A DNA stretch of 64,000 nucleotides from Desulfobacterales bacterium (GCA_028704555.1 JAQWFD010000016.1:16537-80536); one strand, 5' to 3'. Positions 47,790 through 58,055 are shown, counted from the first letter of the stretch. Notes: generated by a model not told the origin, from the letters alone. Numbers and translations: made by a program.

Positions 47790-49355
47790 ATGTCAGCACT
47801 GTCACAATTGATTCAAATCAGCGTTCCGGCGGAGCATATTCATGATTCCGAATTTATCCGGCAGCGGATATCGTCCGTATGCAAAGGCCCGTTTGTCGAC
47901 TACCGGATTCAACGCCGATCCATCGATGCCCGGAAGAGATGTCCGGAATATATCCTCCAGGTGAAGGTCTATCCGGATGCGCCTCCGCCTGAAGAAGACG
48001 ATACGCCCCCGAAAAGGGCCTGGCCGACAGTGGCTCCAGATGAACCGGTGATTATTGTGGGAGCGGGACCTGCCGGATATTTTGCGGCCCTGAAGCTTAT
48101 TTCCATGGGGGTGTGTCCGGTTGTGCTTGAACGGGGGAAGGATGTCCGGTCCCGTCGCATCGATATCGGCCGGCTTCACCGGAAAAGCATCGTCGACCCG
48201 GATTCCAACTACTGCTTCGGCGAAGGCGGTGCCGGGACCTATTCCGATGGCAAGCTCTACACCCGTTCCACCAAGCGGGGAGATGTTCAGTCCGTCCTGC
48301 GGCTTTTTGTGGAACATGGCGCATCTCCGGATATCCTCATCGATGTGCATCCGCATATCGGGTCCAATGTGCTGCCCCGCCTGGTGGAGCAGCTCAGAAA
48401 CACCATCCTGGCCCATGGGGGGCAGGTCCTTTTTCAATCTCGGGTGTCGGATCTGATAGTGAGTCAAAACCGCGCCGTCGGCGTCCGGACCGAAGACGGC
48501 CGGGAATTTACTGGGCGTGCGGTCATTCTGGCGACCGGGCATTCGGCCCGGGATGTGTACCGGATGCTGCACCGGCAAGCCATCCGGATTGAAGCCAAAC
48601 CCTTTGCCCTCGGGGTGCGGATCGAACATCCCCAGTCTTTGATTGATCAGATTTTTTATCATCACAGCCCCCGCCATCAAAATCTGCCGGCCGCTTCCTA
48701 CCGTATGGTCTGTCAGGTGGAGGGCCGCGGGGTCTATTCCTTCTGCATGTGTCCGGGCGGGTTCATTGTCCCGGCATCTACGGCGCCAGGCGAACTGGTC
48801 TTAAACGGGATGAGCATGTCCCGGCAGGATGCCCGTTATGCCAATGCCGGCATGGTGGTTGAAATTCGGCCGGCAGACTGGTCGTCCTTTGAGTCGTCCG
48901 GTCCTCTGGCCGCGCTGGAATTTCAGCGGCAGGTGGAAGTAGCGGCCTTTGAAGCCGGAAAAGATAAAACCCAGCGGGCCCCGGCCCAGCGGGTGACGGA
49001 TTTTGTCGCGGGACGGATTTCTGCCTCCCTTCCGGATACCTCCTATACGCCCGGCGTGATATCGGCTCCGGTGCATGACCTGCTGCCGGAATCGGTCAGC
49101 AGCCGGCTGCGGGAGGCCCTGACGGTATTCGGAAAAAAACACAAAGGATATTTCACCGGCGAGGCGATGGTGCTGGCCGTGGAATCTCGGACCAGCTCGC
49201 CGGTTCGAATCCCGCGTGATCCGGTTACATGGATGCATCCTCAGGTTCAGCAGCTCTACCCCTGCGGGGAAGGGGCCGGTTATGCCGGCGGGATTGTCTC
49301 ATCGGCGATCGACGGACAGCTGACCGCGCAGGCGATTGTGCAACAGCTGCGGTGA
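47790..49355 (+). CDS. FAD-dependent dehydrogenase, COG2509-type
   Basis: 521 residues. An N-terminal ~75-residue alpha/beta domain precedes the FAD Rossmann motif IVGAGPAGYFAALKL (residues ~89-103); then SNYCFGEGGAGTYSDGKLYT, a family hallmark, and C-terminal FAD contacts (YPCGEGAGYAGGIVSSAIDG). Such proteins are annotated as uncharacterised FAD-dependent dehydrogenases; the substrate is unknown. Stand-alone gene, converging on decayed metal-efflux genes (tail-to-tail, no gap). Confidence 0.85.
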   Translation: MSALSQLIQISVPAEHIHDSEFIRQRISSVCKGPFVDYRIQRRSIDARKRCPEYILQVKVYPDAPPPEEDDTPPKRAWPTVAPDEPVIIVGAGPAGYFAALKLISMGVCPVVLERGKDVRSRRIDIGRLHRKSIVDPDSNYCFGEGGAGTYSDGKLYTRSTKRGDVQSVLRLFVEHGASPDILIDVHPHIGSNVLPRLVEQLRNTILAHGGQVLFQSRVSDLIVSQNRAVGVRTEDGREFTGRAVILATGHSARDVYRMLHRQAIRIEAKPFALGVRIEHPQSLIDQIFYHHSPRHQNLPAASYRMVCQVEGRGVYSFCMCPGGFIVPASTAPGELVLNGMSMSRQDARYANAGMVVEIRPADWSSFESSGPLAALEFQRQVEVAAFEAGKDKTQRAPAQRVTDFVAGRISASLPDTSYTPGVISAPVHDLLPESVSSRLREALTVFGKKHKGYFTGEAMVLAVESRTSSPVRIPRDPVTWMHPQVQQLYPCGEGAGYAGGIVSSAIDGQLTAQAIVQQLR

Positions 49356-49706
49356 TTATTGATGGGCGTGGCGCCGCCGGTATATGGCGATGAACAGCAA
49401 AATCCCCCCAGCACTCTGGCCGATCAGGCATGCGCCCAGTACGATACGGTAAAGCGCCCCGGCATATCCCCCGCCCCGATGAATCTCTTCGATGAGCTCT
49501 TCTTCCGGTTCTGACGAAGCCCCCGCCCGGAGGTTTCCCGGGATCTGTACTTCGGTAACATCTCTTTCGCTTCCGGCAGCCGGAGAGGGGTCGCGCCCCG
49601 TCTGAACCTGTTGAGAGGCGGAGCGATTATCGCGTAGAAAGTCCTCGACGCTGAGGACCATGCCTGAAGTCCGATGCCATTTTCTAAGATCTGCTTCTGT
49701 CATCAT
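49356..49706 (-). CDS. Small membrane protein resembling ends of a PepSY-associated protein
   Basis: 116 residues. The N-terminus (LRKWHRTSGMVLSV) resembles the first helix of PepSY-associated membrane proteins, and the C-terminus has one clear membrane helix (IVLGACLIGQSAGGILLFIAIY) after EEIHRGGGYAGALYR. The hydrophilic middle breaks the expected pattern, so an internal deletion or shift is likely. It overlaps the cusA remnant by four bases and was probably the last gene of that operon. May no longer be functional. Confidence 0.45.
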   Translation of the reverse strand: MMTEADLRKWHRTSGMVLSVEDFLRDNRSASQQVQTGRDPSPAAGSERDVTEVQIPGNLRAGASSEPEEELIEEIHRGGGYAGALYRIVLGACLIGQSAGGILLFIAIYRRRHAHQ

Positions 49707-50400
49707 GGGGTTCCTTTTGGTAGGGGATGTTTTCTGATATGAAATCGTATCTCTTTCCGGCCGCAGTACAGCACCGGAACGACAAACAGGGTAATCAGTT
49801 CCACCAGCATGCCTCCGAACGACGGGATGGCCATGGGGACCATGATATCCGACCCCCGGCCGGTGGAGGTGAGCACCGGAATCAGGGCTAAAATCGTGGT
49901 GGCTGAGGTCATCAGCGCCGGCCGGACCCGCTGAAGCGCTCCTTCCCGGGTGGATTCCCGGATCTGGGCGATGGATTCAGGGGCCATTTTCGAAAAGCTC
50001 TGGTTCAGATAGGTGGCCATCAGCACTCCGTCATCGGAGGCAATGTCGAAAAGCGCCAGAAACCCCACCCAGATGGCCACGCTCAGGTTGACCGGGTGCA
50101 CCTGAAACAGATCCCGCATGGACATATCAAACAGGGAGAAATTGAGAAACCAGGGTTTGGCATAGAGCCAGATCAGGAAAAAACCGCCCGCCCAGGCGAC
50201 CAGAATTCCGGAAAACACCATGAAGGTGGTGAGAACGGATCTAAATTGGAAGTACAGGATCATGAAGATGATAAACAGGGCCAGGGGCAGCACGAGCGAC
50301 AATGTTTTCTGGGCGCGGAGCTGATTTTCATATCTCTGCCTTCCACCGTGGTGGTGATGGGCTTGCCGCCGACAGCCACTTCGCTCTATCCTCTTCCCGT
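49703..50400 (-). pseudogene. Decayed CusA/CzcA-type RND metal-efflux pump (C-terminal third plus scrap)
   Basis: From ~50331 down, a good RND C-terminus reads YENQLRAQKTLSLVLPLALFI, then membrane helices, LFDIASDDGVLMATYLNQ, RVRPALMTSATTILALIPV, PMAIPSFGGMLVEL and FVVPVLYC. Immediately upstream, in a different frame, a separate CusA piece reads SEVAVGGKPITTTVEGR. The two pieces are normally about 100 or more residues apart, so an internal deletion with frameshift occurred. Intact CusA has ~1,000 residues. Confidence 0.8.
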
Positions 50401-50469
50401 GCCCTTTACCCGACGGGCGGACACGGGGGGCCGTCCCTACGCCCGCGAGTTGTTGCGTCTTTATTCCTC

Positions 50470-50560
50470 TGCACTTCTGCCCTCTGATCTTTACGTAGAG
50501 GCGGCCTATGGCATCCTTGTGGATCACCACGCCGCTGACAGGCGCCGGAAGGGTTATGTG
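50470..50560 (-). pseudogene. Fragment of a CusB-type periplasmic adaptor
   Basis: On the minus strand one frame reads ITLPAPVSGVVIHKDAIG, the barrel-sandwich lipoyl-like repeat of RND adaptor proteins (consensus 'SPVSGVVxxxxxxxG'). It is embedded between the truncated outer-membrane gene and the cusA scrap. Only a few dozen codons survive. Confidence 0.55.
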
Positions 50561-51108
50561 GTCAATGGGCGCCGTTTGACAATATCGTCAATCTGCCCGT
50601 TGGTGAGGCGCCAGAGACTGAGCTTTTTCCGGGCAGCGGTTACTGTGGCCAGGCTGGCGGTTTTCATCACCTCCAGCCTGGCCAGTTCCATGGCGCTGCC
50701 GGCCTTCAGGTCCAGTTTGCCGAACCAGGGGAATGCCTGGGAGAGTCCGAATCTCTGGCGCTGCGGTCCGACGCGGGTTTCCACATGTTCGATAAACCCG
50801 GCATAGGTAAAGCGGGGATCGGGCAGGGCCTTAACTTCGGGGATTTTTTCGAGAGCCGCTTTCCATTTCAAAAATTCGGCTTTCAGTCCGGGATTGTTCA
50901 GTTCCGCATAGGTGAGAAAATCTTCCAGAGACGAATTTTCATCCAGGGGCGGAAGCGGCTCAGGGGCCGGGTCATAAGTCTGAAAAAAAGGCCCGGTCGC
51001 CGGATCAGGCGAGGATAACGATTCCGGCGGATATTGATGTGCGCATCCCATGATGAGCAAGGCCGCGGATATGATAAGACCGTATCGTGTTGAAATCGTC
51101 ATGCGCAT
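50554..51108 (-). pseudogene. Truncated TolC/CusC-type outer-membrane efflux lipoprotein
   Basis: 184 residues where ~420-470 are expected. It begins with a lipoprotein signal (ISAALLIMGCAH), then LEDFLTYAELNNPGLKAEFLKWKAALEKIPEVKALPDPRF, typical of the first repeat of outer-membrane efflux proteins, and FGLSQAFPWFGKLDLKAG. The second half is missing; the frame runs into the CusB-like fragment and stops. With the adjacent fragments it records a former cusCBA-like operon. Confidence 0.75.
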
Positions 51109-51896
51109 GTCTGTCCTTGGATCGAATCGGATAATGCGTCTGCGGGTCTCATTCGGCAGGAAGCATCCAGCTTGGGCAGATCCCCCGGAATCCCGTGGTT
51201 TTGGACGGTATCAATGACAATCAACCGGGAGGCAGCCTATGGGGACATCATGGAGTCCCGCGCCCATCGCGCTGTCCGGCATGCTCCACGGCGCAAAGGT
51301 TTTGGTGGGGCCGTGCCCGATCATGTCAATCAGCTCCGGGATCCGGTTCTGTATGGACTGCCCGATGATAACTCTTTCGAGGCTCTGCGTTCTTACCGTC
51401 TCGAGCGAAGCGGGCGGTCACTATAACGGGAAAATTTTTGTTTTTTTTGACAGAGTTTAAGGATTTAGGAACTAAATCGTTTGATATAGACGGTTTCGTA
51501 TGCGCCCGGTAAGACAGATATGATGGAAGAACCGTTTCGTGAAGTGTCCGGCAGGCACAAGCCCGCTCCGGAGGATGTGAATCAGCATTCATGAATTCGA
51601 TTTTCAGAAAATGCGCTCAAAGTGCCTGTTCCGACAAGGTATTTTTATACTTTTACTATCATGGAATACGGCCGGGATTGTCAATAAGGAAATTCTCTAT
51701 GTCCGGGGGTGCGGGGATGAGTTGTCCGGCCGGCGAAGGGGTTGCCGATTGAAGGCCAGGTACATGATGCGGAAAAGGCCTGCCGGTAATCGGAATGCGG
51801 TCTGCACGGCCTTTGATAAAACGTAACACATCCCGCAGAGCGGCGTGCCGACAGCGGTAATTTCAGCCCGGATAACGGTCGCTGAATGCCTGCGAC
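51109..51896. other. Gene-poor degenerate stretch
   Basis: No supported gene. A minus-strand frame near 51180-51410 reads IDMIGHGPTKTFAPWSMPDS, which looks protein-like but has no start and no family I recognise; it may be another relic. No repeat or RNA gene seen. Confidence 0.35.
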
Positions 51897-52118
51897 TTAT
51901 CCTTTTCGGGAGGGTATGATCCGTCCGCAACGCTGACATTTATCATAGTGTACGCCATCGCAGGAGGCGTTTTTTGCCCCGCACGGGCATTTCCACAAAA
52001 CAGGATGAGGTTGGCACAGTTGGCGGCCGCCATCCTGCTGAAGTTGCCATTCGTAGTATTTTTCCCAGTCAAATTCAGGTTTTTGTTTCGATTTTTTTCC
52101 CAGCTCTTCTATCAGCAT
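51897..52118 (-). CDS. Small Cys-rich (zinc-ribbon-like) hypothetical protein
   Basis: 73 residues. The C-terminal half holds CPCGAKNASCDGVHYDKCQRC, six Cys with two CxC/CxxC knuckles typical of small zinc ribbons; the N-terminal half is charged and aromatic (EFDWEKYYEWQLQQDGG). Ribosome site is weak (GATGAG). No family identified. It stands alone in a gene-poor area. Confidence 0.45.
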   Translation of the reverse strand: MLIEELGKKSKQKPEFDWEKYYEWQLQQDGGRQLCQPHPVLWKCPCGAKNASCDGVHYDKCQRCGRIIPSRKG

Positions 52119-52709
52119 GTCTCATCTTTCTGTATACAGGGGGCCAGATCCCTTGTGTGGGTCTCTATCTCTGGCGGATTTGTAAAATGTATTGGTGCTC
52201 AGCCTTCCCTGCATCCGGTTCGTGCCGAAAGACTGCTTCAAAAGAGTTATGCAATATCAGTGTCCTATGATCAGATCATCGGCGCCGGTGTACGAATCAA
52301 AAATCATACACCTCGCAATGTATCTGCCAATAGAAAATATTCGTTGCCCTTTCAGATTAAGGTAATGGATGGTTTCGGGGATATGGCTTGAAACAACGGC
52401 ATACAGACTCGTCTCTGAGGGTTTCGATGTTTAATAATCCGAATGTTATTTGTTTGCATATCGTATCGAATTTCTGTAATATACCCTGTGCTGATACGGT
52501 GATCGTAATCACTGCCCATACCCCCTTCATCCGATCGGTTTTATTGGGTAACTGCATCATATATCGCGGATCAGTTTGCGATAGCCTCAAGGATTCCGCC
52601 TGCCGGAACGCATAACATCCTTCATAGGCACGACGATAGATTTAATGACATGGATACATCCGGATCATAGATCCTGCGGTGTGTTGCGTGGGTTAGAAAG
52701 GAACGGTTG
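52119..52709. other. Intergenic region before typA
   Basis: About 590 bases without a convincing gene, repeat or RNA; probably contains the typA promoter. Confidence 0.4.
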
Positions 52710-54548
52710 ATGAACAAACCTGAACGAAACGAAACACTTAGAAATATTGCGATTATTGCCCACGTCGATCATGGGAAGACCACTCTGGTGGATACCATGT
52801 TCCGGCAAAGCGGACTCTTCCGGGAAGGGCAGCAGGTCGATGAAAGAATAATGGACAGTATGGATCTCGAGCGCGAAAGGGGTATTACCATCGCCGCCAA
52901 AAACTGTTCGGTCAGTTGGAAGGGCGTTAAAATCAATATCATCGATACGCCGGGGCATGCGGACTTCGGCGGTGAAGTCGAACGCGCGCTTTCCATGGCC
53001 GATGGCGCTCTGCTGTTGGTGGATGCATCCGAGGGGCCGCTTCCCCAGACGCGGTTTGTATTGAAAAAGACGCTGGAGGCGGGCCTGAAGGTCATTGTGG
53101 TGATCAACAAGATTGACAGAAAAGACGCGCGTCCGGCCGAAGTGCTGGATGAAGTATACGATCTGTTCATCGACCTTGGTGCGAATGACGAGCAGCTGGA
53201 TTTCCCCTATCTTTATGCCATCGGCCGGCAGGGGATTGCGCAAATACGGCTCGAGGACAAGGGGGAAAATCTGCACCCCCTGTTTGACGCCATTTTGAAA
53301 CATATCCCCGCACCGGCCCATACACCGGGTGCCTCTTTTCAGATGCTGGTGGCCGATCTGGATTATTCTGATTATATGGGGCGGCTTGCCATCGGAAAAA
53401 TAGTCAATGGGCGGATCAGGATCAGTGACAGTCTCGTCTGTATCGGGGAGAAGGGCCGGCAGATCCCGCTGAAAATTTCCAAGCTTCAGATCTACGACGG
53501 ATTGAATCTTAAAGTTGTCAATGAGGCCGATCCGGGGGATATCGTCGTTCTGGCAGGTATTGAAGCCGTTACGATCGGTGATACCATCTGTACCCGGGAT
53601 TGCCCCAAACCTTTGAAGCGAATTGCCGTGGACGAGCCTACGGTGGCCATGAAATTTACCATCAATACGTCTCCTCAGGCCGGCAAGGAAGGAAAAATCG
53701 TTCAGTCCAGCAAAATACGCGAACGTCTCCTGAAGGAAACCCTGAGAAATGTGGCCATCAAGGTTGAGGAAACCGACAGCAGAGATGTCTTTCTGGTCAA
53801 GGGCCGGGGTGAATTCCAGATGGCCATTCTTATCGAGACCATGCGACGGGAGGGCTTTGAACTCTGCGTGGGACGGCCGGAAGTTATTTTCAGATATGAG
53901 GACGGAAAACAGCTCGAGCCCATCGAGCATCTTTATATTGACTGTGAGGAGACGTTTCAGGGGGTCGTGACTGAAAAACTGTCTCTGCGAAAAGGGAAAA
54001 TGATCAACCTGGTCAACAATGGCAAGGGCCGCGTGAGAATCGAATTCAGTGTGCCGACCCGGTCCCTGATCGGATACAGAGACGAGTTTTTAACCGATAC
54101 CAAGGGCACGGGCATTATCAATGCCTATCTGTCCGGATATGATCTCTACCGGGGGGATTTTCCCAGCCGCTTTACCGGTTCGCTTGTTTCAGACCGGTCG
54201 GGTGTGGGGGTGGCATACGCACTGTATAATCTCGAGCCCAGGGGCCGGCTGTTCATTGTTCCGGGTGAACCGGTCTATGAGGGGATGATCGTCGGGGAGA
54301 ACAGCAAGGACAGCGATATGAATGTCAATCCCTGCAAGGGGAAAAAGCTGACCAACATGCGTGCCTCCGGTAAGGACGACAGCGTGATCCTGACGCCGGT
54401 AAAGGCTATGACCCTGGAGCGGGCCATACACTTTATCCGGGAGGATGAGATGGTAGAGGTGACTCCGATGTCCATCCGGCTCAGAAAAACCGAGTTGTCC
54501 GCACAAAAACGCTATACCCTGCGCGGTTCAAAGAAAAAACAGGAGTAG
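52710..54548 (+). CDS. typA: Ribosome-associated GTPase TypA/BipA
   Basis: 612 residues from the ATG at 52710 (AAAGGA upstream). Translational GTPase: G1 [10 protein letters not shown]2 [12 protein letters not shown]3 [15 protein letters not shown]4 NKIDRKDA, then EF-G-like domains II, III and V and the BipA-specific C-terminal domain ([23 protein letters not shown] [20 protein letters not shown]). It binds ribosomes under stress or low temperature and aids 50S assembly. Monocistronic, followed by a terminator-like hairpin. Confidence 0.96.
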   Translation: MNKPERNETLRNIAIIAHVDHGKTTLVDTMFRQSGLFREGQQVDERIMDSMDLERERGITIAAKNCSVSWKGVKINIIDTPGHADFGGEVERALSMADGALLLVDASEGPLPQTRFVLKKTLEAGLKVIVVINKIDRKDARPAEVLDEVYDLFIDLGANDEQLDFPYLYAIGRQGIAQIRLEDKGENLHPLFDAILKHIPAPAHTPGASFQMLVADLDYSDYMGRLAIGKIVNGRIRISDSLVCIGEKGRQIPLKISKLQIYDGLNLKVVNEADPGDIVVLAGIEAVTIGDTICTRDCPKPLKRIAVDEPTVAMKFTINTSPQAGKEGKIVQSSKIRERLLKETLRNVAIKVEETDSRDVFLVKGRGEFQMAILIETMRREGFELCVGRPEVIFRYEDGKQLEPIEHLYIDCEETFQGVVTEKLSLRKGKMINLVNNGKGRVRIEFSVPTRSLIGYRDEFLTDTKGTGIINAYLSGYDLYRGDFPSRFTGSLVSDRSGVGVAYALYNLEPRGRLFIVPGEPVYEGMIVGENSKDSDMNVNPCKGKKLTNMRASGKDDSVILTPVKAMTLERAIHFIREDEMVEVTPMSIRLRKTELSAQKRYTLRGSKKKQE

Positions 54549-54627
54549 ACCCCCGTTGATGTCCGTTTAAAACAGCCCGTTTCAGCTCGTTTACACGGGT
54601 TTGAAACTGAAGACCGGCAATTTTTTC

Positions 54628-54666
54628 TGGCCCCCTTGCTCCCGCTCGGGGGCCGGACTTTTTTGG
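54628..54666 (+). terminator. Terminator after typA
   Basis: TGGCCCCC and GGGGGCCG stem, followed after GAC by six T. Confidence 0.65.
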
Positions 54667-54677
54667 ATAATTCAACA

Positions 54678-54733
54678 GGGCCGGGACTTTGAAACTACAC
54701 GTAAGAGAATATGGCCGCAGTGATGATCAAGTC
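54678..54733. repeat. Half copy of repeat family 3
   Basis: GGCCGGGACTTTGAAACTAC, CGTAAGAGAATATGGCCGCA and the end TGATCAAGTCC match the right arm of the copy at 60832-61044 almost base for base. The left arm is missing. Confidence 0.75.
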
Positions 54734-54754
54734 CGATATTTGTAACGTCAGGGG

Positions 54755-55579
54755 TTACCTTGCATCCGGCATATTGATCATGCATCCTGCCACAGGTGCG
54801 GATGCGGTCTGCGGGTACGCAGATGATGCCGGGTGACTGGATGATACATAGTCATTCCAGTTAAATTTTGTCAACAGGGCGCGGAACTCGCTGTTGATAT
54901 CTGCCGTGATCGTTATAGCTTCGCCTGTCACGGGGTGCATGAAGCTCAGCTCTACGGCGGCAAGCAGCAGGCAGCCGCAGTTGAACCGAGTTTTAAAAAA
55001 GGCATTATGCGCGTACTGGCCGTGTTTCGTGTCGCCGACAATTGGGTGTGCGATGTGTTTCATGTGGCGCCGCAGCTGATGCCGCCGCCCTGTTTCCGGC
55101 AAAAGCGCTACCAGAGAATACCGGCTGGTCTGGTATTTATCCACAGCAAAGGGAAGTTCAATGGTTGCCATCCGTTTATAGTTCGTGACGGCGGGATAAT
55201 CGGTTTCTTTTTTCGAATCGTCGCGCAGGATGCGCTTATCGCGGATTTCTTTCAGACGGTAGTCGATTGTACCGCTCTTTTCGGTATATCCGCGCACCAC
55301 CGCGATGTATTTTTTCCGGATGCGGCCGGTCTGAAATAATTGCGCCGTCTTGCCTGCGGCTTCGGAAGTCAGTGCAAACAATAACACGCCGGACGTGGGC
55401 CGGTCCAGTCTGTGGACGGGGTAAACCCGCTGTCCGATCTGATCCCGGAGGATTCGGACCGCTACCCTTTTTTCTCCTTTATCGATCGGGCTGGGGTGGA
55501 CCAGTAAGCCGCACGGTTTGTTAACGGCTACAAAAAAGGAGTCCTGATAGAGGATTTCCAACGGTTCTGAAGGTCTCAT
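54755..55579 (-). CDS. truC: tRNA pseudouridine(65) synthase TruC-like (RluA family)
   Basis: 274 residues from MRPSEPLEILYQD (55579); the longer frame to 55669 adds an unrelated basic stretch. RluA-family motifs: catalytic Asp in YPVHRLDRPTSGVLLFAL (residues ~60-80), RKKYIAVVRG, and LPETGRRHQLRRHMKHIAHPIVGD. Similarity along the whole chain fits TruC (uridine 65 of tRNA) better than RluC/D, and no S4 domain is present. A ~35-residue C-terminal tail is extra. Specificity within the family is inferred. Confidence 0.85.
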   Translation of the reverse strand: MRPSEPLEILYQDSFFVAVNKPCGLLVHPSPIDKGEKRVAVRILRDQIGQRVYPVHRLDRPTSGVLLFALTSEAAGKTAQLFQTGRIRKKYIAVVRGYTEKSGTIDYRLKEIRDKRILRDDSKKETDYPAVTNYKRMATIELPFAVDKYQTSRYSLVALLPETGRRHQLRRHMKHIAHPIVGDTKHGQYAHNAFFKTRFNCGCLLLAAVELSFMHPVTGEAITITADINSEFRALLTKFNWNDYVSSSHPASSAYPQTASAPVAGCMINMPDAR

Positions 55580-55739
55580 GTGTTTGAAACGGCGTCCTGT
55601 GCGCTTTGTGGGCTGTGCGGACCGTAATTTGACAGACGGTCGGCAGGTTGTCTGTTGTGTCCCGCACAAAGCGGGCTCAGGTGATCATCAAGTGGCTTTT
55701 ATAAACCGGACGGGTAAAATTGCAAGAAAAATATCCGTT

Positions 55740-56660
55740 TTACGATCGTTTCAGGGATGTCAGGATCATTCCGGCGGAGACCAGGATCAGGGAAACGACG
55801 ACAGGGATATTGAGCGCTTCAACGTCCAGGAGTGCCGCGGAAAGCAGTGTTCCGCAAACCGGGATGAGAAACCGGTACACGGCCATTTTGCTCAGTGAAT
55901 TGTATTTGATCAGGGCATACCAGAGGGGAAAGGCCGTTGCCGACACAAAACTCAGGTAGCCTGTAAGTGCCAGACCGGAAGCGGACAGGTGCACCGCCCC
56001 CGGGGAGTCGGTTGCAAGTGATACGGCAAGCAGCCCCAGGGCCCCGAAAAACAGTTGGTAGCCTCCCAGCAGCGGCGGGTAGATCCGCATGGCCGAGTGC
56101 TTTACAAGCACCATGGCCGCCACGGAGGCTATCGCCGCACACAGAATGAAGCCTTCCCCCATGAAATGAAATCCGGGGGAAAACGATGCCCTCGATACAT
56201 TGATCAGGACCAGCCCCGAAAACCCCAGAAAAAGCCCGAAGGCGGTGGCGGGGGAAATCCGGTCGTTTTTGATGAATCCGTGCGAATAGATTGCCAGGAT
56301 AAAGGAACCGGCCCCGTTGATGATCGATGCCTTCATGCCGGTGGTGTGGGATAGACCGATATAGAAAAAGATGTACTGAAAGGTGGTGTGCACCAGCCCC
56401 AGAACGAACACCGCGGCGTAGTCTTTTTTCCGGGGAAGTCGGATCGATTTGCCGAAAAGACGGACACCGGCCAGGATTATGACACCTGCCAGCAGAAACC
56501 GGTACGCGGCAAAATACAGTTTTCCCGCGGTGCTGCCTTCGATATCAAACAGCCTGAAACCGATTTTAACACACGGAAAGGCGCTGCCCCACAACAGGGA
56601 ACAGACAATGACCAGGAGGATGACCACCGGAGGGAAGGTCAGCAGACGTTGATGGTTCAT
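55740..56660 (-). CDS. EamA/DMT-family transporter
   Basis: 306 residues with ten predicted membrane helices arranged as two EamA repeats (LLWGSAFPCVKIGFRL at the start of the first; the second begins near FILCAAIASVAAMVLVKH). Typical of drug/metabolite exporters of amino acids or small metabolites; no residue fixes the substrate. Basic inter-helix loops are cytoplasmic as expected. Not obviously in an operon with truC (160-base gap). Confidence 0.86.
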   Translation of the reverse strand: MNHQRLLTFPPVVILLVIVCSLLWGSAFPCVKIGFRLFDIEGSTAGKLYFAAYRFLLAGVIILAGVRLFGKSIRLPRKKDYAAVFVLGLVHTTFQYIFFYIGLSHTTGMKASIINGAGSFILAIYSHGFIKNDRISPATAFGLFLGFSGLVLINVSRASFSPGFHFMGEGFILCAAIASVAAMVLVKHSAMRIYPPLLGGYQLFFGALGLLAVSLATDSPGAVHLSASGLALTGYLSFVSATAFPLWYALIKYNSLSKMAVYRFLIPVCGTLLSAALLDVEALNIPVVVSLILVSAGMILTSLKRS

Positions 56661-56905
56661 GGATGGTCTCGGTTCAGCTTTGGATCAGTTTGTATGAATT
56701 TAGAAAAACTGTTGTATATGCTTTTTAAAGCAATACAAGGTTATATTATTTTCACCCGCAAGGGCACAAAAGAATCAGTTGATCTATCACAAAAAACAAA
56801 TTTGCCACGGATTTACGCGGATGAACGCGGATAAAAAAACAGCCAGGAGAAGCGGCAGCTATTATCCATAAAAAAAGATCCGTGCAGATCCGTGGCTGAA
56901 TATTT

Positions 56906-57697
56906 TCACTTGAGTTCGGTTTCGAGAATTTGGGAAAACGATTTTCTGGCATGCCGTTCGATCCAGGGCCTGTGCCCGCAGCGTTCGAGCAGGATAAACC
57001 GGAAGTGCTTTATCGCGGCGGCCAGGGGCCTTCGAACGCCTTCGGCCGGATGGGGATCGTGGTCGCCGTGGATTGCCACCACCGGGCAGGTGATTTGCCC
57101 GGCGAGTTGAAGGAGGTTTCCGCTTCGTCTCAGCCCGGCTCCTTCCGGCCACACGCGTTCAAATATGTCCGCCCGGTATTCGATGGTTTCCGGTTCATCA
57201 AAGATCGGGTCATACGCATCCGTTTTTGAAAAAAGCTTACCGATAGAGGCAAATGCCCTGTTTTTATCTTCGGTGCCAGGATGGGTGAGTCGTTCAAACA
57301 GAGCGCAAACCCTGTTCCTTTCGTCATCACTGAGCCGGCTGAATCGGGTTTTCCGGATCTCTGCAACAAAGGAGTCCTCAAAAGGTCCGCTGGCAATGAG
57401 GATCAGTTTTTTGACCGTTTCGGGATACCGGGCGGCCAGAATGAAACTGAGCCACGCGCCCCATGAAAAGCCAATCAGGGTAACGGGAAGGTCAGCGGTT
57501 TTTTTCAGGATATTTTTCAGCTCTTCAACCTGCCCGTCAAGCGACCGGGCGGTTTGAAGCGGTTCCAGTACGCCCCATCCGGATGCGAGCCTGCGTCCGA
57601 CCGGAGCCATTTCGCCTCCCGCTCCCGGGCCGCCGTGCACGACGGCTACGGAAAAAGGCGGTGATCCATAGGTTCTGAGGTTTTTCATAACGTCCAT
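56906..57697 (-). CDS. Alpha/beta hydrolase
   Basis: 263 residues. Oxyanion HGGPGAGGE (residues ~21-29), nucleophile elbow GFSWGAW (Ser at about 94), acid in HGDHDPHPAEG and catalytic His in ERCGHRPWIERHA complete the triad. HGGPG at this position is shared with proline-iminopeptidase-like members, but the substrate is not assignable. A small open frame ends two bases before its ATG. Confidence 0.82.
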   Translation of the reverse strand: MDVMKNLRTYGSPPFSVAVVHGGPGAGGEMAPVGRRLASGWGVLEPLQTARSLDGQVEELKNILKKTADLPVTLIGFSWGAWLSFILAARYPETVKKLILIASGPFEDSFVAEIRKTRFSRLSDDERNRVCALFERLTHPGTEDKNRAFASIGKLFSKTDAYDPIFDEPETIEYRADIFERVWPEGAGLRRSGNLLQLAGQITCPVVAIHGDHDPHPAEGVRRPLAAAIKHFRFILLERCGHRPWIERHARKSFSQILETELK

Positions 57698-57698
57698 T

Positions 57699-57950
57699 TC
57701 ATCCCGGCTGGCCTTTTCCCGAACCGTTGTAACGTTTCAGGGAAAGTCTTTCTGCGGTATCGTTCGTAACGGCAAACAGCGGGCTGCATTTCCGGATCAC
57801 ACCGCAGCCTTTCATCTGGTCATTTTCAGCGCTGTCGATGACACCTGCCTCCGGCATGGTGAGCCATTTTTTCTGAAACACGGCCCGATCCGCCGGGAGA
57901 AAATGATTTATCGTATGCCCGGATTCGTTCAAAGTCAATGTCTCGGCCAT
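57699..57950 (-). CDS. Possible small hypothetical protein
   Basis: 83 residues, no recognisable domain; it includes FLPADRAVFQKKWLTMPEAG. Its stop lies two bases before the start of the alpha/beta hydrolase, which is the main reason to list it. No clear ribosome site. Could be chance. Confidence 0.22.
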   Translation of the reverse strand: MAETLTLNESGHTINHFLPADRAVFQKKWLTMPEAGVIDSAENDQMKGCGVIRKCSPLFAVTNDTAERLSLKRYNGSGKGQPG

Positions 57951-58026
57951 CTGTCAGGCCTTTTTTGTTTTCAACCGCAAAAGCAACGTCGCTTTGCCGC
58001 ATGTTTCCCGCCATCCAAAAAATAAC

Positions 58027-58055
58027 TTGACCTCTCCGTAGAGAGGTAATAAACA
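58027..58055 (+). promoter_or_regulatory. Promoter of the aroD leader with an internal palindrome
   Basis: TTGACC (58027-58032), 17-base spacer, TAAACA (58050-58055). The spacer contains a perfect palindrome ACCTCTC-CGTA-GAGAGGT (58030-58047), well placed to bind a repressor. Confidence 0.55.

Noticed and set aside
51172..51426. Plus-strand ORF downstream of the cusC-like fragment
   Set aside because: The opposite strand looks more protein-like and neither has a start or recognised family; left as degenerate sequence.
56790..56900. Possible structured RNA with CCACGGATTTACGCGGATGA-type sequence
   Set aside because: It matches the pattern of a common dispersed genomic repeat (also seen near 3790) rather than a specific RNA gene.
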